From: Ignavibacteriota bacterium
GTDB taxonomy: Bacteria > Bacteroidota > Ignavibacteria > Palsa-1295
Reading direction: 5' to 3'
Length of the DNA stretch: 10,899 bases
NCBI GenBank assembly: GCA_025357895.1
Contig: JANYLL010000147.1
Span: 1 to 10,899, forward strand
How positions within the stretch are numbered: the first letter of the stretch is position 1; every line of letters starts with the position of its first letter. Under the pieces are notes generated by a model. The model worked only from the letters and a program-made list of their open reading frames with translations, did no database searches and was not told the origin of the DNA. Position numbers and translations under genes: made by a program. Below, piece by piece: positions 1 through 6,128 of the stretch.

Positions 1-2
1 CT

Positions 3-971
3 CCTATTGATCCTGAATCAACGACAGCTCTTCCTGAGGATCAGTCATCTATAAAAGGTATGAGATCTGATCTGCGGGCATCACGCTACGAAAAATTGAT
101 TGATGTGTCGATCACTGATCTTCGCGTTAATGTATCGAAAAAACTTGGGCTTGAACTTGAACTTGGCAATAAAGAAGTTGGATTGCCGTTCTGGTCTGCC
201 GGAATAGGTCGGTTCTGGTTGAATTTAAAAAACCAGATCGGTGCACAGAGCAACGTCAAACTCGGAGTAGTATTTCCGCTTGATCTTGGAAATAAAGATG
301 CGCTTACATTCAAAGCACGTCAGCTTTCCGGTTCTTTCGGAGGTTCCGTCGACGCATATTTTGCGGGAATTGATTTTTTTAGCGGATTTAATTTGCCAAT
401 GGCATTCAAATTTTCGCTTATGCCTTCAGGACAAGCAAGTAACTCAAGTGTAATTCTCAACGGGCAGCCCCTCCCAACAAAGACTTTGGATGGAAGAGAT
501 ACTATTATACCTGAAAATCGGACCTTTTACCGCGAAGGGCTTATTTTGCAGCTCTTTATTCCGACTATTGTACAACTTGATCTCAACAACTTCATTCAGG
601 TTTCCATCGGCTTTGGATTACAGAATGTTTATCAGTCGATGATTCCAAAAAATGGTAACCTGTATGATTATACAGATACCAAACCCGGCAGACATCCGCT
701 TTTTGCTACGGATCAAGCTGATAAAATGCAGGATATTACTCGCGTCTCAAATGTTGTTTCGCCGCATCTTTCATTTGAGTATGTTAATCAACAGGCGTCC
801 AAATTTGGTTTGAGCGCAGCGTATGATCATCTCTTTACTTTCGGCGGCTGGATCGAGCTTATTGAAGATCATTTCCGTATTGAAATGAGTTATTCAGGAC
901 CCATCATTCGCGATGCGAAACCATGGGAGCCAAGCTCGTTCTTCCTGATCACTCCACGCTTCTATTTCTAA
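3..971 (+). CDS. Outer-membrane beta-barrel-like protein, 5' partial (first of a tandem paralogous pair)
   Basis: I do not recognise a named family. The frame is open without a stop from base 3 to the TAA at 969-971, so the gene probably begins left of the window; the ATG at 60 is only an internal methionine, and no signal peptide follows it. The visible part alternates polar and hydrophobic residues in short stretches rich in Gly, Phe and Tyr and ends in Phe, as outer-membrane barrels assembled by the BAM machinery usually do. It is a paralogue of the next gene: both carry a GLPFW/GWPFW motif, a following G.xFPL strand (GVVFPL and GLNFPL), and a C-terminus of the pattern RDxKxWExxxFFxIxP. 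A role as a porin or surface barrel in the outer membrane is inference. The stop lies 59 bp before the neighbour's start, and no terminator is visible between them, so they may be co-transcribed. Confidence 0.75.
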   Translation, partial: PIDPESTTALPEDQSSIKGMRSDLRASRYEKLIDVSITDLRVNVSKKLGLELELGNKEVGLPFWSAGIGRFWLNLKNQIGAQSNVKLGVVFPLDLGNKDALTFKARQLSGSFGGSVDAYFAGIDFFSGFNLPMAFKFSLMPSGQASNSSVILNGQPLPTKTLDGRDTIIPENRTFYREGLILQLFIPTIVQLDLNNFIQVSIGFGLQNVYQSMIPKNGNLYDYTDTKPGRHPLFATDQADKMQDITRVSNVVSPHLSFEYVNQQASKFGLSAAYDHLFTFGGWIELIEDHFRIEMSYSGPIIRDAKPWEPSSFFLITPRFYF

Positions 972-1016
972 GTTCGATAAAAAGAATAGTCACATACATG
1001 TTCAATCACGCACTAC

Positions 1017-1024
1017 AAGAGGAG
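1017..1024 (+). promoter_or_regulatory. Shine-Dalgarno sequence for the second barrel gene
   Basis: AAGAGGAG lies 6 bases before the ATG at 1031. It decides the start: a longer frame opens at 923, but that ATG sits inside the previous gene and would put a non-secretory leader before the signal peptide. Such a clear site is unusual for this window, where most genes have A/T-rich leaders without one. Confidence 0.6.
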
Positions 1025-1030
1025 TTTCCT

Positions 1031-2389
1031 ATGGCACGATCATTGAAGTTTGTTACAGCAGTTGTGTTGATGCTTTCGAGTGGTTTCATCTCTTCGAAAC
1101 TTTCAGCGCAGCCGGGTAACCCGCAGCAGGGAAATTCACCACAAGTCAATTGGGGTGATTCCTTACGTATTGTCCAGGATGAAAGCCGCGCCCTGAGGAA
1201 TATTCTTTCGGCGATCGAATCGATCGATACTGCCCGCCAGAGCGAACTCATTCAATGGATCATTACTGATCGCAGTGTTCGTTCACGCGTAATTTCAGCC
1301 TTAAGAAAAGCCGGTAAAAATATTTCTCCAAGTTCTAATGCTGAGCTGCTGATCACGCAAAAACCTCCGACAAAAATTGAAGGAGAACTCAATAATAAAA
1401 TGGATCTCTTGAAGATCGTGATCGAATCCATTGGAGTGTATGGAACTCCGCAGATTATGCGTATCTTAGGTCAGGATCTTTATGAAAAGATCAATAACCG
1501 CGCCGATTATGAATACACGATGATCTCAGCCGAGCAGGATCAGCAGCGCATTCAATACGCTAATATCACGGCTTCGATCTTTGGCGGAGAGATTATATTT
1601 AAATCAGGATTCGGTTTTGGAATGAATGTGGGGTATGATTACCTCGGATGGCCGTTTTGGGTGCCGGGTAATGTAGGCGTCTTAGGAATTATTCATAAAG
1701 AAATGACAGACGTACGTATTGGTTTGAACTTCCCTCTGGGCGAGGCAGGTTTGACGCCATTCACGCTTTCAGGCGGTCTCAGAATTAAAAATCGTAAACT
1801 TGAAGGTACGCAGGGTTTCCATGCTCAGGTTGATCAAATGCTGGATGTATTAAGTGATAGGAAGTCAGGAAGAATTTCTGTAGGTGCTGAATTCTTTAAT
1901 TCATTTACTCCCTCAATCACCACATTCTCACAGCGTGCGTTATTAGATCCGACCTACCAGACTAAATTTCCGAATGCCATAAGAAGAGATACCCTCTACT
2001 ATCTTAGTATTTCCGGCCATGCATGGCTTCAATATGCTTTCACAAATACTTTGAAAGGGGCGTACGTTCAACTCGGAGCAGGAGCACATCGGGTAAATGC
2101 TTCTACGGTGGGTAATGCAGCTCCGGATACAGCAAGTCTTCATGATGCCGGTAGTTTAACGCAATTCGATCCGCTTATTAAGATCGGATTCAACCATCCG
2201 GCTGAAGGCGGATACGATTACGGAGTCAGTTTGCAATATTGCAATGAGCTTTTAGCCGATGGCTACGTCCGCATCTTTACATGGCTCAATCTTGAACTTA
2301 AATATGCAGCCGTTGTCTTCCGTGATCCTAAGAAATGGGAGTTAACCGACTTCTTCATCATTTCACCGGTATTGAAACTGAATTTTTAA
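1031..2389 (+). CDS. Outer-membrane beta-barrel-like protein (second of a tandem paralogous pair)
   Basis: 452 residues from the ATG at 1031, chosen for the strong ribosome binding site and because the first 26 residues form a classical signal peptide: charged start MARSLK, hydrophobic core, and cleavage at LSA before Gln27. Residues from about 30 to 155 look helical and soluble, with many charged residues; from about 170 to the end the sequence shows short amphipathic strands, and the last residue is Phe, which fits an outer-membrane beta-barrel. It shares the GWPFW motif, the following GLNFPL strand and the RDPKKWE...FFIISP C-terminus with the preceding gene, so the pair arose by duplication, though the two have diverged strongly. 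The soluble N-terminal part may be periplasmic. Function and ligand are unknown. The strong terminator at 2414-2447 ends this unit. Confidence 0.85.
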   Translation: MARSLKFVTAVVLMLSSGFISSKLSAQPGNPQQGNSPQVNWGDSLRIVQDESRALRNILSAIESIDTARQSELIQWIITDRSVRSRVISALRKAGKNISPSSNAELLITQKPPTKIEGELNNKMDLLKIVIESIGVYGTPQIMRILGQDLYEKINNRADYEYTMISAEQDQQRIQYANITASIFGGEIIFKSGFGFGMNVGYDYLGWPFWVPGNVGVLGIIHKEMTDVRIGLNFPLGEAGLTPFTLSGGLRIKNRKLEGTQGFHAQVDQMLDVLSDRKSGRISVGAEFFNSFTPSITTFSQRALLDPTYQTKFPNAIRRDTLYYLSISGHAWLQYAFTNTLKGAYVQLGAGAHRVNASTVGNAAPDTASLHDAGSLTQFDPLIKIGFNHPAEGGYDYGVSLQYCNELLADGYVRIFTWLNLELKYAAVVFRDPKKWELTDFFIISPVLKLNF

Positions 2390-2413
2390 GCGTATAATAA
2401 ATATTCATTTAGT

Positions 2414-2447
2414 AAAAGGTCAGGCATTGCCTGACCTTTTTGTTTTT
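2414..2447 (+). terminator. Strong rho-independent terminator after the barrel pair
   Basis: A perfect 12-bp stem (arms 2414-2425 and 2429-2440, core GGTCAGGC/GCCTGACC) closes a 3-base loop and runs into a T-rich tract, 2437-2447, interrupted by one G. It starts 25 bases after the stop of the second barrel gene. The A-tract on the left arm means it could also work on the minus strand, but no minus-strand gene reads into it. Confidence 0.9.
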
Positions 2448-2471
2448 ATAGAAAGGACTGCTTTAATGTAT

Positions 2472-2479
2472 TATCTTTG
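2472..2479 (+). promoter_or_regulatory. Bacteroidota-type -7 box (TATCTTTG)
   Basis: Matches the TAnnTTTG consensus of Bacteroidota primary promoters. It lies 66 bases upstream of the LuxR-type gene and just after the terminator of the previous unit, where a promoter is expected. No good TTTG-like -33 element is seen at the usual distance. The same eight bases recur at 2920-2927. Confidence 0.45.
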
Positions 2480-2545
2480 TAATTATGATATGTTCTCTTG
2501 TTAGACTGATTTCCATAAATTTCTATAAAATGAAAGAATAGCGTG

Positions 2546-2860
2546 ATGAAAAATGCCCCCCCCCAGCATAAACCTATCAGGAAGAGCCGTGCGAAATCTG
2601 ATATAGTCTGGGAGAAATTAGACTTGGCAGCGAATGGAGTCTACAAAACAAATTATAAAAACCTCAATAACTCATACCCAAAGTTGACGAAAATGGAGTT
2701 AAAAGTTTCTGTACTTATTTATCATGGACTCGATAGTCGACAAATTTCAGAGGCACTTCTTATAACTGAACATAGAGTAGAAAATCACCGGTTTGAAGTC
2801 CGGAAAAAATTAGGCTTGAAGCACGAAGATGAACTGAAATCTTTTTTGAGAAAATCATAA
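2546..2860 (+). CDS. Small stand-alone LuxR/GerE-type helix-turn-helix protein
   Basis: 104 residues from ATG 2546; a GTG directly before it (2543) is also possible, and no Shine-Dalgarno sequence helps choose. Residues 1-43 are basic and low in complexity with no recognisable domain. Residues 44-104 match the LuxR/GerE DNA-binding domain: LTKMELK at 47-53 (the family's LTxxE start), the helix-turn-helix around 63-90 (SRQISEALLITEHRVENHR), and the closing KKLGL at 87-91. The ENHRxxVRKKLG form resembles the C-terminal regulator domains of Bacteroidota and Ignavibacteria proteins that usually carry a sensory or TPR part in front; none is present here. It is therefore probably a small DNA-binding regulator, or a remnant of a longer one. 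Codons 4-7 contain a run of nine C. Targets are unknown; the secreted-protein genes downstream are candidates by position only. Confidence 0.8.
   Translation: MKNAPPQHKPIRKSRAKSDIVWEKLDLAANGVYKTNYKNLNNSYPKLTKMELKVSVLIYHGLDSRQISEALLITEHRVENHRFEVRKKLGLKHEDELKSFLRKS
2556..2564 (+). repeat. C9 homopolymer inside the start of the LuxR-type gene
   Basis: Nine consecutive C bases occupy codons 4-7 of the regulator. With nine C the frame stays open into the DNA-binding domain, so gain or loss of a C would abolish the protein from this start. Such a tract is striking in A/T-rich surroundings and could be a slippage site, though sequencing error is an alternative. Confidence 0.85.
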
Positions 2861-2881
2861 AAAATGATCTGCCTCAAAACG

Positions 2882-2906
2882 GGAGGTTTTTAGGGAGGAG
2901 GTTTTT
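2882..2906 (+). repeat. Perfect 10-bp direct repeat GGAGGTTTTT, 15-bp period
   Basis: Two identical copies occupy 2882-2891 and 2897-2906, between the regulator's stop and the -7 box at 2920. Position and spacing would suit a paired protein-binding site for the promoter behind it, but they could be chance or slippage. Neither copy forms a convincing terminator. Confidence 0.5.
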
Positions 2907-2919
2907 GAAGAATGCATCG

Positions 2920-2927
2920 TATCTTTG
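2920..2927 (+). promoter_or_regulatory. Bacteroidota-type -7 box (TATCTTTG)
   Basis: Identical to the box at 2472-2479 and a full TAnnTTTG match. It would place a transcript start near 2934, giving a leader of roughly 90-150 bases before the cysteine-rich gene depending on which start that gene uses. A -33 element is not evident. Confidence 0.45.
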
Positions 2928-3081
2928 TATTGTCTTCTTGGAAACAAGATGATTTGCTTAGCCAAAAGGGTAAGCTACATTAGTTATGTATTTTTTCAAC
3001 AAGATTCTATAAAAATCAAAAATTAAACATCTAACTTTAAACCTAAATACCAAAGGAATTGCACGAGTAATTTCTTTCTTT

Positions 3082-3588
3082 GTGCTATTTACTTGCTGTA
3101 GTAATTTATTGCATGCGCAAACTTTAACCGTATCGCCAACTTGCTTTGGAATTTCTGTCGCTCCAATACCTGATCCACCATTACCCAGGTGTAATAGTGG
3201 CGTTTGCGAGGCCGGAACGAATAGCGGAAATAACTGTAGCAGATGTTTTGATGTTACCATCAGTGGATGTGGTGATGAACTGCCTCAGTCCTTTCAGATT
3301 ACTTCAAATGAATGCTTCAGTATCTGTAGCCCAACAGGTGATTTTACGCTTGGTTCCTATTCTGCTGGAGTTTGCAATAATACTCCCAAGCAGATAGTAT
3401 GGAAAAACGCTACCGGTTCTGCAGATTGCCCCATACCGCCATGCCCCTGTAATGGTATGTTAAGTACCGATCATGCCACATTTCGAATTTGCGGCAGCGG
3501 AAATCAGACTTTTCACATTGCTCTTATATACCATTGCGGTTATATTTGCACTTCTCCATGTACTGATGCCACAATTACACTACCATAA
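3082..3588 (+). CDS. Cysteine-rich secreted protein, start uncertain
   Basis: I do not recognise the family. From the GTG at 3082 the product is 168 residues, but this start cuts off the charged front of an evident signal peptide. The frame stays open back to 3013 and reads through NTKGIARVISFFVLF into CCSNLLHAQ, a good signal sequence with cleavage at HA before Gln. No ATG, GTG or TTG lies in that extension: only ATT codons (3022, 3058) could serve, and the in-frame ATG at 2986 is closed by TAA at 3010. The mature part of about 155 residues has 16 cysteines, an even number suited to disulfides, with pairs such as RCNSGVC, NCSRC and PCPC and no lipobox. There is no T9SS sorting domain, so it probably ends in the periplasm or another envelope site. 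The gene may be real with an unusual start, or may be decaying. Confidence 0.65.
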   Translation: MLFTCCSNLLHAQTLTVSPTCFGISVAPIPDPPLPRCNSGVCEAGTNSGNNCSRCFDVTISGCGDELPQSFQITSNECFSICSPTGDFTLGSYSAGVCNNTPKQIVWKNATGSADCPIPPCPCNGMLSTDHATFRICGSGNQTFHIALIYHCGYICTSPCTDATITLP

Positions 3589-3642
3589 CTCATACTCAAA
3601 ACATGAAATGATTCCGGTTCATGGTAGTGAACTCTATGAAAT

Positions 3643-3680
3643 CATCATGCGCTATTTCAATTATGGAATAGCGCATGATG
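3643..3680 (+). repeat. 17-bp hairpin with ATTA tetraloop between two secreted-protein genes
   Basis: Fourteen perfect pairs (arms 3643-3656 and 3667-3680, CATCATGCGCTATT and its complement) continue inward through one T-G wobble and two more pairs to a 4-base ATTA loop. It starts 55 bases after the cysteine-rich gene's stop and ends 39 bases before the ATG at 3720. The bases after it are A/T-rich but are not a T-run, so a classical terminator is only possible, not shown. It could instead be an mRNA-stabilising hairpin, a protein-binding palindrome or a dispersed repeat. Confidence 0.8.
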
Positions 3681-3719
3681 TAAGTATATAAACGATTTTA
3701 AATTTATTTGAATTTTGTA

Positions 3720-5384
3720 ATGATTATCTTCTATCGACAGACGGAAAAAAAATGGAGTAAGATTCAAAGTCTATTTATATTTTTTTTTCTCATCTCCGCA
3801 TCACCAAACTTTGCACAGAAAGCACCGGAAATTGAATGGCAGAAATTCCTGGGTGGAAGCAATTATCATGGGAATTGCATTGTCCAAACTTCTAACGGCG
3901 GTTACGTAATTGCCGGGGTGGCAGGCAGTGATGTTTCGGGTAATCATGGCGGGTCTGACATTTGGGCTGTGAAGCTTGATGCTTCGGGGAGTATTCAATG
4001 GCAGAAATGTCTTGGTGGTAGTGGTGACGAGTGGGCTACGTGTATTATTCAAACTTTGGATGGCGGATATGCAATAACCGGCGCTGCTTCATCAAAAGAT
4101 GGCGATGTTATAGAAAATAAAGCCCCGGCTCCTCTGCATGAGGCTTGGATAGTGAAGCTTGATTCTGCTGGGACTATCCAATGGGCAAAATGCTACAATA
4201 ATAATCTCCTGATTCCATCAGGAGATGGGGTGGCATGGTCAATTACTCAAGACACGACAGGTGAATATATCATTGCCGGTCAACAAGGTTTTAAAGCTGA
4301 GGGATGTCATTTCAATACTACAGATGCTTTTGTTATCAAATTAGATTCTTCAGGAAATCTTTTATGGCAGAGATGCTTTGGAGGCTATGGACCTGACGAG
4401 GCTCAAAGCATAATTAAAACTTTGGATGGAGGGTATGCCTTTGGCGCAAATACATCATCAAACGATGGTGATGTTACCGGCTTTCATCTTGATTCTACCT
4501 CGGATTTCAGCCAAGATTATTGGCTTGTAAAACTTAATGCAGGCGGAAGCATGGAATGGCAGAAAGCTTTGGGGAGTATCAAATCCGATTATTTTGCCTC
4601 AATTGTCCAAACCGCTGACAGCGGATTTGTTGCCGGAGGAAACAGTGGCTCTAACAATGGAGATGTTTCGGGTATTCATGGCGCAGGAGGTGCTTGGATT
4701 GTGAAAGTGAACTCTAAAAGAGTAATACAATGGCAAAACTCTTTAGGTGGCAAATTTTCCAACGCTGTTCACTCTATGATAAAAACTTCCGATGGTGGTT
4801 TTATATTTACCGGTGCAACGAATTCCAATGACGGCGATGTTTCGGGATGGCATCCAAGTGCGGATTCTACTCAGGGCAGAACACGTGATGTTTGGGTTGT
4901 GAAGTTGAATGCGACAGGTTCTATGGAATGGCAGAAATGCCTCGGAGGTTCGGGGGAGGATGAAGGCTGGTCAATCATTGAAACAAAAGATGGAGGGTAT
5001 GCCATAAGTGGAAATACAGATTCGCAGGACGGTGATGTATCCGATAATCACGGCAAACAAGGAATATGGATAGTAAAGCTTAAAGGAACTGTAAATAGAG
5101 TAGAAAGTACCTATCATAATGGAGCACAGTTAAATTATTTCCAGGTATATCCTAATCCTTCTTCGGAACAAGTTCATTTGCAAATGTGGGGAAATCAAAC
5201 AGTACGAAAAGTAACAATGTATGACATTTTAGGAAGGGAAATATCTTCAATTTCTACTCTTAATGGTAATACGGCAACGGTTAACGTACAGACGTTAATG
5301 CAGGGCATTTATATTGCGAAGTTAGCTTTTTCTTATAAAAATTATACAGGTTCTTTTATGCAGCCTATCTTGGTACAACATTAA
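3720..5384 (+). CDS. Secreted seven-repeat (propeller-like) protein with T9SS type A sorting domain
   Basis: 554 residues from the ATG at 3720; a TTG four codons earlier is also possible, but the ATG gives a tidy signal peptide: basic region EKKWSK, core SLFIFFFLISA, cleavage at FA before Gln33. Residues 38-457 are seven repeats of 54-66 residues, each opening with a WQKxLGG-like motif, followed by an IIxTxDGGYxxxG strand pair, usually an SNDGDVSG loop, and closing with a WIVKLDxxG strand. Seven such units suggest a seven-bladed beta-propeller. Residues 458-554 form a type A T9SS sorting domain: VYPNPSSEQVHL, VTMYDILGRE and MQGIYIAKL. The family model is export by Sec, crossing of the outer membrane by T9SS, then removal of the sorting domain and release or surface anchoring. 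No catalytic motif is visible; binding or adhesion is inference. Its stop is 3 bp from that of the convergent mlaF. Confidence 0.9.
   Translation: MIIFYRQTEKKWSKIQSLFIFFFLISASPNFAQKAPEIEWQKFLGGSNYHGNCIVQTSNGGYVIAGVAGSDVSGNHGGSDIWAVKLDASGSIQWQKCLGGSGDEWATCIIQTLDGGYAITGAASSKDGDVIENKAPAPLHEAWIVKLDSAGTIQWAKCYNNNLLIPSGDGVAWSITQDTTGEYIIAGQQGFKAEGCHFNTTDAFVIKLDSSGNLLWQRCFGGYGPDEAQSIIKTLDGGYAFGANTSSNDGDVTGFHLDSTSDFSQDYWLVKLNAGGSMEWQKALGSIKSDYFASIVQTADSGFVAGGNSGSNNGDVSGIHGAGGAWIVKVNSKRVIQWQNSLGGKFSNAVHSMIKTSDGGFIFTGATNSNDGDVSGWHPSADSTQGRTRDVWVVKLNATGSMEWQKCLGGSGEDEGWSIIETKDGGYAISGNTDSQDGDVSDNHGKQGIWIVKLKGTVNRVESTYHNGAQLNYFQVYPNPSSEQVHLQMWGNQTVRKVTMYDILGREISSISTLNGNTATVNVQTLMQGIYIAKLAFSYKNYTGSFMQPILVQH
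3831..5090 (+). repeat. Seven tandem repeats encoding the propeller-like region
   Basis: In-frame units of about 162-198 bp begin at about 3831, 3993, 4176, 4359, 4551, 4725 and 4923 at the (I/M)(Q/E)W codons. DNA such as tggcagaaatg recurs in units 2 and 7, so the protein repeats are visible at base level too. Unit 3 is the most diverged: it has YNNN in place of LGGS and lacks the DGDV loop. Confidence 0.85.
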
Positions 5385-5387
5385 AGT

Positions 5388-6122
5388 TTACTTCACAAAC
5401 CTTTCAATAAACTGTACAACAGTTTTATCGGTTGATTGCTCAAGCTCCTTTGGAGTGCCATCAAAAAAGATAAGACCTTTATTGAGGTAGATAACACGCT
5501 TGGCAATTCGCTTCACCGTAAAAAGATCGTGCGTGATAATGAGACTGGTTGTCGAAAAACTTTCGGTAAGGCTTAAGATAAGATAATCGATTTGATCGCT
5601 TGTTACCGGATCAAGACCTGTTGTCGGTTCATCGTAGAACATATACTGCGGCTGCATGGCAAGTGCACGAGCCAGACCAACGCGTTTTTTCATTCCGCCG
5701 GATAGGGATGAAGGCTTAAAATCTAGGAGGCTGCGAGCCCCTAAGCCGACAAGCCCGAGTTTCTCTGTTGCGATCTGCCGAAGTTTTACTTCGTCTCTTT
5801 CACCCGCTTCCCAAAGACCAAGCACGATATTTTCGTATACCGTCATCGAATCGAAAAGCGCTGCACTTTGGAAAAGAAAACCAATTCTGCGGCGTAGTGC
5901 ATAGAGCACATCTTCTTTTGCATCGGCGATTAGGATGCCATCAACTTTCACTGTTCCTGAGTCCGGTTGGAGGAGGCCAATGATATGCTTGAGCAAGACG
6001 CTTTTGCCGCAACCGGATTCGCCGATTATAGCAACAGTTTCGCCGTCGTGTATGGTGATGTCGACTCCCCGAAGAACTTCGTTATCGTCGAACGATTTTT
6101 TTAGATTACGGATTTCTATCAC
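5388..6122 (-). CDS. mlaF: MCE-type phospholipid ABC transporter ATPase, MlaF-like
   Basis: Cytoplasmic ATPase expected to power the MlaE permease in lipid movement between inner and outer membrane. The 244 residues carry all ABC parts: Walker A GESGCGKS at 34-41, Q-loop Gln85 in FLFQSAALFDS, signature LSGGMKKR at 140-147, Walker B MFYDE with catalytic Glu165 and the following PTTGLDP, and the H-loop His198 in ITHD. FQSAALFDS and LSGGMKKRVGLARA are typical of the MlaF/Ttg2A branch rather than generic importers. It begins with GTG (6122-6120), 6 bases after the stop of mlaE on the same strand, so the two are surely co-transcribed and probably translationally coupled. A full MCE transporter also needs an MlaD-type protein, which is not adjacent; the gene after mlaF is convergent. 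Confidence 0.9.
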   Translation of the reverse strand: MIEIRNLKKSFDDNEVLRGVDITIHDGETVAIIGESGCGKSVLLKHIIGLLQPDSGTVKVDGILIADAKEDVLYALRRRIGFLFQSAALFDSMTVYENIVLGLWEAGERDEVKLRQIATEKLGLVGLGARSLLDFKPSSLSGGMKKRVGLARALAMQPQYMFYDEPTTGLDPVTSDQIDYLILSLTESFSTTSLIITHDLFTVKRIAKRVIYLNKGLIFFDGTPKELEQSTDKTVVQFIERFVK

Positions 6123-6128
6123 AGAGCT

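Noticed and set aside
923..1030. Longer start for the second barrel gene at ATG 923
   Set aside because: It overlaps the previous gene and would put 36 non-secretory residues in front of a clear signal peptide that has its own Shine-Dalgarno sequence.
2850..2891. Terminator after the LuxR-type gene
   Set aside because: Only 4-5 bp stems (ATCAT/ATGAT; CCTC/GAGG) can be drawn; too weak to call despite the T-run at 2887-2891.
2949..3026. Short ATG frame of 25 codons in front of the cysteine-rich gene, as a leader peptide
   Set aside because: It has no Shine-Dalgarno sequence, no codon pattern suggesting attenuation and no hairpin after it; mentioned only as a possible source of a frameshifted start.
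3146..3691. Overlapping plus-strand frames at 3146-3397 and 3473-3691 as extra genes
   Set aside because: They shadow the cysteine-rich gene in another frame and lack any recognisable domain, signal or start signal.
3831..5090. Periodic DNA as a non-coding or CRISPR-like repeat array
   Set aside because: The units are in frame, of unequal length and diverged at third positions, as expected for protein repeats.
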